NCBI GenBank assembly: GCA_963746185.1
Contig: CAVVAE010000001.1
Span: 124,001-188,000, forward strand
DNA length: 64,000 nucleotides
From: CAVVAE01 sp963746185
Lineage (GTDB): Bacteria; Actinomycetota; Actinomycetes; Propionibacteriales; Nocardioidaceae
Direction of reading: 5' to 3'
The translations under genes were made by a program, and so were the position numbers. The notes beneath the pieces were generated by a model. That model was not told the origin of the DNA, ran no database searches, and was given only the letters and a program-made list of their open reading frames with translations. Shown in pieces: positions 31,427 through 39,716 of the stretch (the stretch's first letter is position 1; every line of letters starts with the position of its first letter).

Positions 31427-33214
31427 CTACATGTAGAGCGACTCGACCTCGTCATGAAACGCGCGCATCACGACCGATCGTTTGAGCTTGAGGGTCGGGG
31501 TGAGCTCGCCGGTCTCCTCGGTCCAGTCGACGGGCAGGATGGCGAATTTCCGGATCGCCTCTGCCCGCGACACCGACGCATTCGCATCGTCGATCGCTCC
31601 TTGAACCTCGGCCAGCAAGTCGTGGTCATTCAGCAGAGAAGCCAGGGACCCGGTCTTGTGATGCGCCGTCATCCACGCCGCGAGTGCTTCGGGGTCGATC
31701 GTCACGAGGGCGGCGACAAAGGGCTTGCCGTCGCCGACGACCATGCATTGGCTCACCAGGCTGTGTGCGCGGATTCGATCCTCCAACACGGCTGGCGCGA
31801 CATTCTTGCCACCCGCGGTCACAAGGATCTCCTTCTTGCGGCCAGTGATGCGGACGAAGCCGTCGTCGTCGATCTCGCCGACATCGCCGGTGTGCAGCCA
31901 GCCGTCGCCCTCTAGGGCCTCGGCCGTGGCGCGGTCGTTGTTGTGGTAGCCGCGGAACACCTGACCGCCGCGGAACAAGAGTTCTCCGTCGTCTGCCACC
32001 CTGACCGATGTACCCGGGATCGGCCGTCCCACGGTGCCGATCCGGATGGCGCTCGGCAGATTCACGGCGACCGCGGCCGTGGTTTCGGTCAGGCCGTAGC
32101 CCTCGAGTACCGGGAGCCCGATGCCACGGAAGAAGTGGGCCAACCGCTCACCGAGCGGGGCACCACCTGAGATGGCGTACAGCGTCTTGCCGCCGAGGGC
32201 AGCGCGCAGTTTCTTGTAGACGAGCCGGTCGAACAGCGCGTGTCGAGCGCGCATCAGTGGACCGGGGCCGCTGCGGTCGATGGCCTGGCTGTAGGAGATC
32301 GCCGTGTTGACCGCGGAGTTGAAGATCTTGCCACGCCCGTCTGAGGCGGCGCGCTGACTTGCGGTGTTGAAGACCTTTTCGAACACTCGCGGCACGGCCA
32401 GGATGAACGTCGGTTGGAAGGCGGCCAGGTCGTCGACGAGATTCTTGATGTCAGAGGAATGGCCTAGCCGAACGCGACGTTTGATGCTGCCGATCACGAT
32501 GATGCGGGCAAAGACATGGGCCAGCGGAAGGAAGAGCAGGGTGCTCGCGTCGTCGAGCTCGAACAGCTCCTCGAGCACCTCGGTCGCTACTCCGAGCTCG
32601 AACATGAAGTTGCCGTGTGTCAGGACGCAACCCTTCGGGCGACCGGTCGTGCCGGAGGTGTAGATCAGGGTCGCGACCGTCTCGGGGGTGACTGCAGACC
32701 GCCGATCCTCCAAGTCGGCGTCGCCCACGTCGGCGCCGTCGGAGATGAGTGCGCCGAGTCCACCGTCGTCGATGCCCACGATCTGTTTCAACGCGGGAAG
32801 GTCCGCACGCACGGCCTCGATCTTCGCGTGGTGGTCCGCCGACTCGACGATGGCGAGTACGGCGGATGAGTCCGACAGCACCCAGCCGATCTGCGCTTCG
32901 GCTGACGTCTCATAGATAGGGACGGTGATGGCGCCGGCGTACCAGACCGCATAGTCGACCAGCGTCCACTCATAACGCGTCTTGGAGATCAGCGCGACCC
33001 GGTCACCCGAACCGACCCCGGCGGCCATCAGGCCCTTGGCGACCGACTGCACCTCGGCCAAGAACTCGCGCGCGGTGACGTCGCGCCACCCGCCCTGCAC
33101 GCGGCGGCTGAACGCCACGTCGTCGCCATGCTTGTGCGCGTTCGTGACGATGTCATCCGTGAGGTTGCCGGTGGCCGGCACGGTGTAGGTGGCCGGGGCC
33201 GAGAACTCGCGCAC
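31427..33214 (-). CDS. Long-chain fatty acid--CoA ligase (AMP-binding, FadD15-like)
   Basis: 595-aa adenylate-forming enzyme activating long-chain fatty acids as acyl-CoA. Signatures: LIYTSGTTGRPKGCVLTHGN (P-loop), YGLTETTAAVAVNLP (A5), LHTGDVGEIDDDGFVRITGRKKEILVTAGGKNVAP (A7-A8 with the hinge and the C-terminal domain). GTG 33214 is chosen because GGAGAAGG stands just upstream and the protein then begins MREFSAPATYTVP, as in homologues. Genomic order next to pimB (interrupted by the tad locus) and SRPBCC genes matches fadD15/Rv2187 as I recall it. Confidence 0.94.
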   Translation of the reverse strand: MREFSAPATYTVPATGNLTDDIVTNAHKHGDDVAFSRRVQGGWRDVTAREFLAEVQSVAKGLMAAGVGSGDRVALISKTRYEWTLVDYAVWYAGAITVPIYETSAEAQIGWVLSDSSAVLAIVESADHHAKIEAVRADLPALKQIVGIDDGGLGALISDGADVGDADLEDRRSAVTPETVATLIYTSGTTGRPKGCVLTHGNFMFELGVATEVLEELFELDDASTLLFLPLAHVFARIIVIGSIKRRVRLGHSSDIKNLVDDLAAFQPTFILAVPRVFEKVFNTASQRAASDGRGKIFNSAVNTAISYSQAIDRSGPGPLMRARHALFDRLVYKKLRAALGGKTLYAISGGAPLGERLAHFFRGIGLPVLEGYGLTETTAAVAVNLPSAIRIGTVGRPIPGTSVRVADDGELLFRGGQVFRGYHNNDRATAEALEGDGWLHTGDVGEIDDDGFVRITGRKKEILVTAGGKNVAPAVLEDRIRAHSLVSQCMVVGDGKPFVAALVTIDPEALAAWMTAHHKTGSLASLLNDHDLLAEVQGAIDDANASVSRAEAIRKFAILPVDWTEETGELTPTLKLKRSVVMRAFHDEVESLYM

Positions 33215-33327
33215 GCACCCTTCTCCCAACGTCAGACTGTTCTCGCCGCAGAGTATCGCCGTGACGCCGTCCAACGGGCCTCAGGGCGGCTGTCGACAGC
33301 GGCGGGCGACGCGGGAGACAGACGACG

Positions 33328-33744
33328 TCAGCCTTGCGGCTGTCCGATGTTGACCATCCACGTAATTCCGAACTGGTCGATGCACATGCCGAACTCATCG
33401 CCCCACATCTGCTTCTCCAGAGGAATAACCACGGTGCCACTGCCGGACAGTTTCTCCCAGTAGCCGGTCAACTCGGCGGAGTCGTCGCCGCTGAGGCTCA
33501 CAGAGATGTTGTTGCCGGGCTGGTGCTCGGTGCCCGGTGGGTTGTCGGCACCCATCAGCGTGAATCCGCTGTCGGTCTCGAGCATGCCGTGCATGATCTT
33601 GTCGGCGTATTGGGGACCGGCGTCACCGCCAGCTTCGCCATAGGTGTTCAGCGCCAAGGTGCCGCCGAAAATGCCGTTGTAGGACTCCATCGCTTCCTTG
33701 GCGTTGCCGTCGAAGCTGATGTAGGGGTTGAGGCGAGAGGCCAC
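33328..33744 (-). CDS. VOC-family protein (PhnB/glyoxalase-like)
   Basis: 138-aa single-domain vicinal oxygen chelate protein. Family signatures: LNPYISFDGNAKEAMESYNGIFGG at the N-terminus, MHGMLETDSGFTLMGADNPPG in the middle and GDEFGMCIDQFGITWMVNI at the C-terminus. Members of the PhnB-like subgroup are small dimeric proteins of mostly unknown substrate, often lacking a complete metal triad. Monocistronic. Confidence 0.9.
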   Translation of the reverse strand: MASRLNPYISFDGNAKEAMESYNGIFGGTLALNTYGEAGGDAGPQYADKIMHGMLETDSGFTLMGADNPPGTEHQPGNNISVSLSGDDSAELTGYWEKLSGSGTVVIPLEKQMWGDEFGMCIDQFGITWMVNIGQPQG

Positions 33745-33911
33745 GAGATGCTCCTTTGGTGGTCGCGAAGGTCAGTCCAGGCAGACTATCTGCGGCGCCA
33801 GACAATGCCGCCGAACGACCGCTTCCTTTCGGGGGCGCGAGCCTATTGACAGGGGGTGCAATCGGCCATCGAGCCAGATCGTCCACGGCCGAGCGCTCTT
33901 CGTAGGAGTGC

Positions 33912-34268
33912 TCACTGCTCGTGAGAGAAGCGCTCCCAGGCAGACTGCCGGCTGATCTCGAGAGCCTTGCCGATGCGCGCCCAGGTCATGCCCCGATCGC
34001 GAAGGCGATGTACGCGGTCAGACACGGCTTCTTCGACCTGCTCGCGGGATGCATTGAGCCGCACCATCTCAGCAAGAAGCTCGTCGTCACTCTTGCCATC
34101 AAGAGGAGGAAAGGACGGAATCGGGCGGCCGGCGAACAGCCGATCACAAAGCTCGACACACTCCGTGCAGATGTAGACCCCGGGGCCGGCGACGATGTCG
34201 ACTTCCGTTTCTGCCTTGCCGCAGAACGAGCAGCGGTGCTCGACCTGTGTAGGTGTCACTGTGGACAT
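33912..34268 (-). CDS. Small protein with ClpX-type C4 zinc finger and C-terminal helix-turn-helix-like motif
   Basis: 118-aa protein. Residues 11-42 form a ClpX-type zinc finger, C13-x2-C16...C34-x2-C37 (RCSFCGKAETEVDIVAGPG then YICTECVELCDRLF), in ClpX a dimerisation and substrate-adaptor binding module. Residues 60-92 are a charged helix. The C-terminus RDRGMTWARIGKALEISRQSAWERF reads as a helix-turn-helix. No AAA+ domain. ATG 34268 has AAGGAG 7-12 nt upstream; the in-frame start at 34289 is less likely. A phased array of palindromes sits immediately upstream, suggesting an autoregulated DNA-binding protein. Confidence 0.75.
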   Translation of the reverse strand: MSTVTPTQVEHRCSFCGKAETEVDIVAGPGVYICTECVELCDRLFAGRPIPSFPPLDGKSDDELLAEMVRLNASREQVEEAVSDRVHRLRDRGMTWARIGKALEISRQSAWERFSHEQ

Positions 34269-34287
34269 CGACCGTCTCCTTCTCACC

Positions 34288-34345
34288 ATCCTGTCAGGCT
34301 ACTCCTGACAGGATGCGTCAGGTTAACCCTGACAAGAGATGTCAG
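34288..34345. promoter_or_regulatory. Phased operator array, GTCAGG-N5-CCTGAC, upstream of the zinc-finger gene
   Basis: Site 1 is an 11-bp perfect inverted repeat, ATCCTGTCAGG/CCTGACAGGAT (34288-34298 and 34304-34314). Site 2 is GTCAGG-TTAAC-CCTGAC (34317-34333), the same core and spacer. A half-site GTCAG begins at 34341. The three left half-sites start at 34293, 34317 and 34341, exactly 24 bp apart. On the minus strand TTGACT, 17 nt, TTAACC could be the promoter of the zinc-finger gene, with site 2 over its -10 element. Site 1 alone could also form an RNA hairpin. Confidence 0.6.
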
Positions 34346-34435
34346 TCAAGGACCCGGAATGGGCAGGTCTACGGACCTCGCCCACGTCAACTGGCTGCGC
34401 TGCTACGAAGCAACGGCGTGACTACACTCGTCGCC

Positions 34436-35095
34436 GTGACTCTGCGCTTTACGGGAACGCTGGACCGCAACTCCGTCATCCGTGCCGTTGACCTGATCTC
34501 TGAGCTCGTCGCCCGCGATGAGGTCACCGCAGCCTGGACGCGCGAGTCGAGCTGCGCTGGTATGACCGTTGGCGGGCTGACCCGGCACCTGGCCGGCCAG
34601 CCCCTCCTTGTGGTCACGCGGCTCAAGGCCGACGACTCCGAGGACACCGGGGCAGAAACCATCGAGCTGCTCGAACACTACGCGCGGGCGTCCTGGGTAC
34701 GCGAAGACCTCGACGGTGAAACCAACCGTTCGATCCGCGAGACGTCGGACAGGCAGGCGTCGGACGGACCCGACGCTGCTGTGGCCGAGCTATCACGTGT
34801 CCGCACTGAGCTGGAGCCGGTGCTAGCCGACCCGCCGCCGTTCACCTTTATCCCGTGGCAGGGCTGGTCGCTGGCCACCGACGACTTCCTTGTGACACGC
34901 CTGATGGAGATGGTCGTGCACGCCGATGACCTCGCAGCCAGCGTCGACGTTCCCACTCCGCAGTTCGGACCCACGGTGCTCGATCCCGTCTTCCGACTGC
35001 TCACTGCTCTGGCCGTCCGGCGTCATGGCCAGGACGCGCTGGTGCGCACGTTGGCTCGTCCCCAGCGCGCGCCGACCACCGTTTCAGCGTTCTGA
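34436..35095 (+). CDS. Maleylpyruvate isomerase/mycothiol-transferase N-terminal-domain (MDMPI_N) family protein
   Basis: 219-aa protein of the DinB-like four-helix family that in actinobacteria includes mycothiol-dependent enzymes. Family features: AWTRESSCAGMTVGGLTRHLAG (helix with the conserved His), and RLMEMVVHADDLAASV (H-A-D motif), which with the first His supplies metal ligands. The frame opens at 34253, but GTG 34436, 7 nt after a TACACT box (34423-34428), gives the homologous N-terminus LRFTGTLDRNSVIRAVDL; GTG 34418 is an alternative. Substrate unknown. Confidence 0.75.
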   Translation: MTLRFTGTLDRNSVIRAVDLISELVARDEVTAAWTRESSCAGMTVGGLTRHLAGQPLLVVTRLKADDSEDTGAETIELLEHYARASWVREDLDGETNRSIRETSDRQASDGPDAAVAELSRVRTELEPVLADPPPFTFIPWQGWSLATDDFLVTRLMEMVVHADDLAASVDVPTPQFGPTVLDPVFRLLTALAVRRHGQDALVRTLARPQRAPTTVSAF

Positions 35096-35100
35096 GTCAC

Positions 35101-35628
35101 GTGCCGAGCGTTCACATCATCGACGAGATCTTCGTCGTCGCTGCCCGGGCCTCGTTGCGAGATATCGTCTGCGACGAGTCGCGCTGGGCCGACTGGTTCC
35201 CGGGCCTGACCTTTACGGCGTACGACGATCGGGGTCTCGACGGCGTGCGGTGGAACCTGACAGGCGAACTGGTGGGAAGGGCAGAGGTGTGGCTCGAGGA
35301 GAGCGCAGACGGCACGATCGTGCACACCTACCTACGCGCCGAACCCGCCACGCCAGGGCGTAGCGCTCACCGGACTGCGTCAAGGGCGCGGACTCGCTAT
35401 GCGCTGCCGTTCAAGCAACGGATGTTCGAGATCAAGGACGAGCTGGAGGGAGACCGCCTGGTGGGTCTGCCACGCGTACCGATCGAGCAGCGGGTAGTGT
35501 CGCCACCGATCAAACAGAGCGCTCCGCGACGACCCGGCGGGGCTTCCACGACCCGTCATCGACCAGCGGACGAAGGGGCGGCCGGACATGGCAGACCAGA
35601 CGACGTCGAGCATCCTGATCGACGCTGA
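35101..35628 (+). CDS. SRPBCC (START-like) family protein
   Basis: 175-aa protein whose first ~145 residues have the helix-grip pattern of polyketide cyclase/dehydrase-like proteins (HIIDEIFVVAARASLRDIVCD, then SRWADWFPGLTFTAYDDRGLDGVRW). The last ~30 residues (PPIKQSAPRRPGGAS onward) are basic, unstructured and run 41 bp into the next gene, so they may be a non-conserved tail. Five bp after the MDMPI-family gene. Binds a hydrophobic ligand by family analogy; none is known. Confidence 0.75.
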   Translation: MPSVHIIDEIFVVAARASLRDIVCDESRWADWFPGLTFTAYDDRGLDGVRWNLTGELVGRAEVWLEESADGTIVHTYLRAEPATPGRSAHRTASRARTRYALPFKQRMFEIKDELEGDRLVGLPRVPIEQRVVSPPIKQSAPRRPGGASTTRHRPADEGAAGHGRPDDVEHPDRR

Positions 35629-36025
35629 CCCTGCCAGCGTGATGTCAGTCATCGCGGACTTCGACAGCTACCCCACCTGGGCCAAAGGCGTGAAGTCCGC
35701 CGAGGTGTTGACGGAGTACGACGACGGACGCGCCGGAGAGGTCGCCTTCGTGCTCGACGCGGCCCCGATCAGGGACGAGTACACCTTGTCCTACGAGTGG
35801 GAAGGCGACGAGCAGGTCACCTGGACCCTCGTCAAGGCGAAGATGCTGAAGTCGATGGAGGGTGCCTACCTCCTCAAGCCGAACGGCGACCAGACAGAGG
35901 TGACCTACCAGCTGGTGGTGGACCTCTCGATCCCGATGATCGGCATGCTCAAGCGCAAGGGAGAGCGGGTCATCATCGACACCGCCCTCAAGGGCCTCAA
36001 GAAGCGCGTCGAGGCGCAGGGCTGA
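35588..36025 (+). CDS. SRPBCC family protein
   Basis: 145-aa single SRPBCC domain: SSILIDADPASVMSVIADFDSYPTWAKGVKSAEVL, DGRAGEVAFVLDAAPIRDEYTLSYEW, and a long C-terminal helix GMLKRKGERVIIDTALKGLKKRV. It corresponds in position and length to mycobacterial Rv2185c (TB16.3), a conserved protein of unknown ligand. Followed 32 bp later by the ArsA-like ATPase, with which it is probably co-transcribed. Overlaps the preceding gene by 41 bp in another frame. Confidence 0.88.
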   Translation: MADQTTSSILIDADPASVMSVIADFDSYPTWAKGVKSAEVLTEYDDGRAGEVAFVLDAAPIRDEYTLSYEWEGDEQVTWTLVKAKMLKSMEGAYLLKPNGDQTEVTYQLVVDLSIPMIGMLKRKGERVIIDTALKGLKKRVEAQG

Positions 36026-36057
36026 AGCCGCCAGCCGCGGCTCACCCTTGGTTACCT

Positions 36058-37302
36058 TTGCGAATCATCCTGTTCACCGGCAAGGGCGGCGTCGGCAAGA
36101 CGACCGCCGCCGCTGGCACGGCCACGCTCGGCGCGCGGCAGGGCTTGCGCACTCTGGTGCTGAGCACAGACGCCGCTCACTCGCTCGGCGACGCGTTCGA
36201 CACTCCGGCCGGCGCCGAGCCGACCGAGGTGGAAGACCGCTTGTTCGTACAGCAGGTCGACGCCCAACGCCGCTTCGAACGGTCGTGGGGTGACATCCAG
36301 ACCTACCTCCTCACCGTGCTCGACACGGTTGGCGTCGATCCGATCGCTGCCGAAGAGCTCACGATCCTGCCCGGCGCCGAGGAGGTGCTGGCGCTGCTCG
36401 AGGTGCGTGATCAGGCACGGTCGGGCCGGTGGGACCTGATCGTCGTGGACTGCGCACCGACCGCCGAGACGTTGCGTCTGTTGGCACTCCCCGAGGCGCT
36501 GGGTTGGTACATGGACCGCGTGCTGCCGATGGAACGCCGGATGGTCAAAGTGCTCAAGCCGGTGCTCACGCGCGCAGCCGGCGTGCCCATGCCGAAGGAC
36601 TCGGTCTTCGACGCGGTCGAACGGCTGCACGCCGACCTGTCGGAGGTGCGCGACCTCCTGACCGCGCGTGGCGCGTCAGTACGGATGGTTCTGACACCTG
36701 AACGGGTCGTGGTCGCCGAGGCGCGGCGGTCGCTCACATCACTGTCTCTGTATGGCTACCGCGTCGACGGCGTGATCGCCAACCGGATCTTTCCCGCCAC
36801 CGACGCCGATCCCTGGCGGATGCAGTGGGTGGCGGCTCAGGCCGAAATCCTCGACGAGGTGACGGCATCGTTCGCGCCGCTTGATGTGTGGCGTTCGCCT
36901 TACCGCCCGACCGAGCCCGTAGGGCTTGAGGAGCTGGTGGCGCTGGCGAGCGCGGTGTACGGCAAGACTGACCCGTTCGCGGTGCCGCGTGGTCCCGATC
37001 CCGTCGAGGTACGACGGTCGGGCTCCACCGTGCGCCTTCGGGTGGCCCTGCCGTTTGCGGACCGAGGCGACGTCGACGTGGCGCGTCATGGCGACGAGCT
37101 CGTCGTCACGGTGGGGTCTTACCGGCGGCTGCTGGCGCTCCCGGCGGCACTGCGCAAGACGAAGGTGACCGGGGCTGCGGTGAAGGACGGTGCGCTTGTC
37201 GTGCGGTTCGACACCTCCGCGGCCGAGCCAGTCGTCGCAGGCGGCGAGGGTCGTGCTGATGACGCGGTCCCAGGCACGATCGGCGACAATAACCAACCAT
37301 GA
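36058..37302 (+). CDS. ArsA/Get3-family ATPase
   Basis: 414-aa P-loop ATPase. With the TTG at 36058 as start it begins (M)RIILFTGKGGVGKTT, deviant Walker A K9-G-G-V-G-K14-T, followed by TLVLSTDAAHSLGDAFD (A-loop) and DLIVVDCAPTAETLRLLALPE (switch II). The C-terminal ~80 residues add an HSP20-like beta domain (VRLRVALPFADRGDVDVARHGDELVVTVG), as in actinobacterial and plant Get3-like proteins. No ArsB/ArsC neighbours, so arsenite export is unlikely; a membrane-protein targeting or chaperone role is the family alternative. The frame is open to 35797 but upstream overlaps the SRPBCC gene. Confidence 0.88.
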   Translation: MRIILFTGKGGVGKTTAAAGTATLGARQGLRTLVLSTDAAHSLGDAFDTPAGAEPTEVEDRLFVQQVDAQRRFERSWGDIQTYLLTVLDTVGVDPIAAEELTILPGAEEVLALLEVRDQARSGRWDLIVVDCAPTAETLRLLALPEALGWYMDRVLPMERRMVKVLKPVLTRAAGVPMPKDSVFDAVERLHADLSEVRDLLTARGASVRMVLTPERVVVAEARRSLTSLSLYGYRVDGVIANRIFPATDADPWRMQWVAAQAEILDEVTASFAPLDVWRSPYRPTEPVGLEELVALASAVYGKTDPFAVPRGPDPVEVRRSGSTVRLRVALPFADRGDVDVARHGDELVVTVGSYRRLLALPAALRKTKVTGAAVKDGALVVRFDTSAAEPVVAGGEGRADDAVPGTIGDNNQP

Positions 37303-37667
37303 GCACTGAACACGTCGGCACACTCGCTGAGGAGGCCGCCAAACTGGTCGCCGCCTTGCAGAACTGGGGAGCCGAAGCCGGCAAGGCGGCTGGTGCCACC
37401 GGCGCGTCCGGGGCCGAGGGTGGCGAGCAGGCCGACGCGTCGTACGACCACGCTTCGCATGACCCGACATCGCCGGAGTGCCGCTGGTGCCCGCTCTGTC
37501 AGCTTGTGCGTGTAGCCAGGGCGACGACGCCGGAGGTTCGCGAGCACCTGGCCAGCGCAGGAATGTCGCTGGCGCTGGCTTTCAAGGGCCTTCTCGACGG
37601 TGTGGACGACCCCTCGAGCCGCAGCGACCCGGTGGAGAAAATCGACCTCGACCTCGCGGAGGACTGA
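37299..37667 (+). CDS. Conserved actinobacterial hypothetical protein with CxxC motif
   Basis: 122-aa protein. N-terminal helix HVGTLAEEAAKLVAALQNWG, a Gly/Ala-rich linker, then the conserved core SPECRWCPLCQLVRVARAT with cysteines C-x2-C-x2-C that could bind a metal, and an acidic C-terminus (DPVEKIDLDLAED). ATGA overlap with the ArsA-like gene indicates co-translation. The same small gene follows the ArsA-like gene in other actinobacteria as I recall; no function is assigned. Confidence 0.75.
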   Translation: MSTEHVGTLAEEAAKLVAALQNWGAEAGKAAGATGASGAEGGEQADASYDHASHDPTSPECRWCPLCQLVRVARATTPEVREHLASAGMSLALAFKGLLDGVDDPSSRSDPVEKIDLDLAED

Positions 37668-37671
37668 GTCC

Positions 37672-38610
37672 ATGGCTCTCACCGTCGGCGTCGACGTCGG
37701 AGGAACGAAGATCGCCGTCGGAGTGGTCGACGAAGACGGCACGATCATCGACAAAGCGCGGGCGGAGACCCCGGCTGACGACCCAGAGGCCAGTGTCCAG
37801 GCGATCGTCGGTGTCGCAAAGCAAGTGTTGGACCGCCACCAAGGCGTTGCTTCTCTCGGAATCTCGGCGGCAGGGTTCATCAGCGCCGACCGGGCGACTG
37901 TGCTGTTCGCTCCGAACATCGCGTGGCGTGACCTGCCGTTGCGCGACCGGGTCGAGTCCGAGCTGGATTTGCCGATCGTCGTGGAGAACGACGCCAACGC
38001 AGCGGCTTGGGGTGAGTTCACCCACGGCTCCGCAGCCGACGCCAAGGATCTACTGATGGTTGCGGTGGGTACGGGAATCGGCGGCGGCCTTGTGCTCGAG
38101 GGTGAGCTCGTCCGCGGCGGCTTCGGGATCGCCGGCGAGATTGGCCACCTCCGCGTCGTACCGAACGGCCATCCGTGCGGCTGTGGACAGTTCGGGTGCC
38201 TCGAGCAATATGGCAGCGGATCCGCTCTAGAGCGGTTCGGGCGCGAGCAGGTGGCCGACGGCGACCGGCTGCTCGCTGAGGCTGGTGGCGATCGCGAAGC
38301 CATTGACGGACCACTCATCACCCGGCTCGCGCGCGAGCAAGACGAGTTGTGCATCCACCTACTGGGTGAGATCGGACGTTGGCTTGGGGAGGGGATCGCC
38401 AGCCTTGCTGCGGTGATCGACCCCGAAGTCGTCGTCATCGGCGGTGGCGTAGCGGAGGCTGGTGACCTGGTGATGGAGCCCGCCAGGAAGGCGTTCGACG
38501 AGAGGCTGCCGGCCACTCATAATCGACCGCATGCAGAGATCAAGATCGCCTCTCTCGGGAACTCTGCCGCAATCATCGGGGCTGCAGCGCTTGCGCGGAG
38601 GGAGACCTAA
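37672..38610 (+). CDS. ROK-family glucokinase
   Basis: 312-aa sugar kinase that phosphorylates glucose (or a related hexose) with ATP. ROK signatures: phosphate-1 loop GVDVGGTKIAVGVVD, catalytic region VENDANAAAWGE (D107), sugar-contact E156/H159 (GEIGHLRV), zinc motif H167-x-C169-G-C171-x4-C176 (HPCGCGQFGCLEQY), adenosine motif VVIGGGVAEAGDL. ATG 37672 chosen: homology starts here and the longer frame from 37600 overlaps the preceding gene. A second ROK kinase follows 13 bp downstream. Confidence 0.92.
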   Translation: MALTVGVDVGGTKIAVGVVDEDGTIIDKARAETPADDPEASVQAIVGVAKQVLDRHQGVASLGISAAGFISADRATVLFAPNIAWRDLPLRDRVESELDLPIVVENDANAAAWGEFTHGSAADAKDLLMVAVGTGIGGGLVLEGELVRGGFGIAGEIGHLRVVPNGHPCGCGQFGCLEQYGSGSALERFGREQVADGDRLLAEAGGDREAIDGPLITRLAREQDELCIHLLGEIGRWLGEGIASLAAVIDPEVVVIGGGVAEAGDLVMEPARKAFDERLPATHNRPHAEIKIASLGNSAAIIGAAALARRET

Positions 38611-38623
38611 GGGTGGGGGTCTC

Positions 38624-39670
38624 ATGCCACAGCGGCTAGCGGTCGGCATCGACATTGGCGGCACCATGGTCAAGGCCGGTGTCGTCAACGAGGACGGGAT
38701 CGTGCTCGAACGGCTGACGCGGGAGACGCCATCGCTCGATCCCACCGGCGTCGAGGACATCATCGCTGAGCTGGTCGCCGATCTCGGTCGGCGGCACCTG
38801 GTCTGGGCGGTCGGAGTGGGGGCTGCCGGCTTTGTCGACGCGACTCGGTCGACCGTGCTCTTTGCCCCGCATCTCGCGTGGCGGCACGAACCCCTGCGCG
38901 ATGCCGTACATCGACGCACCGGGCTGTCCACGCTGGTCGAGAACGACGCCAACGCCGCGGCCTGGGCCGAATGGCGTTTTGGCGCAGGTCAGAACGAGAA
39001 CGACCTGGTCTGCATCACGCTCGGGACCGGCATCGGTGGCGGGATGGTGTTCGGCGGCATCCTGCACCGTGGCGCCAGCGGGATCGGCGGCGAGTTCGGG
39101 CACATGCAGGTCGTGCCGCAGGGACACAGGTGCGAGTGCGGCAACCGTGGCTGTTGGGAGCAGTACTCCAGCGCGAACGCACTGATCCGCGACGGGGCCG
39201 AGCTGGTGCGCTCCCGCTCACCACTGGCTGACGCACTGGTCGAGCGGACCGGCGGTGATCCGACGAAGGTCACTGGGCTGATGATCAACGAGCTCGCCAT
39301 GGCCGGCGACCAGATCTGTGTGGAGCTGCTGGCCGAGGTTGGTGACTGGCTCGGCATCGGTATCGCCAACCTGGCGGCCGCCCTCGACCCGGGCACCTTC
39401 GTCATCGGCGGAGGAGTCTCCGATGCCGGCGACCTGCTGATCGGGCCGGCCGTGGCGTCGTATCGGCGTACGCTCACCGGCCGCGGCTACCGTCCCGAGG
39501 CACGGATCGTGCGGGCACACCTCGGCAACGAGGCTGGTCTCGTCGGGGCCGCTGACCTTGCCCGGGCTCACCGGCGCCGGAGTCGTCGCCGTTCTGGCTC
39601 ACGGCCGCGTCGCGAGCACAAGCCGCTGTTCGGAACGTCGTGGGGCGTCACGCCCGGATCCGCTCCGTAA
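38624..39670 (+). CDS. ROK-family sugar kinase (tandem paralogue)
   Basis: 348-aa paralogue of the preceding gene, alignable along its length: GIDIGGTMVKAGVVNEDG, LVENDANAAAWAEW, zinc motif HRCECGNRGCWEQY, FVIGGGVSDAGDL. The DIGGT loop has Met in place of Lys after the Thr, and a basic C-terminal tail of about 35 residues (RRRSRRRSGSRPRR) is added. All catalytic motifs are kept, so it is probably active, perhaps with another hexose. Start ATG 38624. It is the last gene before the inositol cluster and points toward gntR (convergent). Confidence 0.9.
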   Translation: MPQRLAVGIDIGGTMVKAGVVNEDGIVLERLTRETPSLDPTGVEDIIAELVADLGRRHLVWAVGVGAAGFVDATRSTVLFAPHLAWRHEPLRDAVHRRTGLSTLVENDANAAAWAEWRFGAGQNENDLVCITLGTGIGGGMVFGGILHRGASGIGGEFGHMQVVPQGHRCECGNRGCWEQYSSANALIRDGAELVRSRSPLADALVERTGGDPTKVTGLMINELAMAGDQICVELLAEVGDWLGIGIANLAAALDPGTFVIGGGVSDAGDLLIGPAVASYRRTLTGRGYRPEARIVRAHLGNEAGLVGAADLARAHRRRSRRRSGSRPRREHKPLFGTSWGVTPGSAP

Positions 39671-39716
39671 GGCTTCCGGCTTTACCGGGGGTTCTTCGCG
39701 GGTATGCGTGGCCTCG

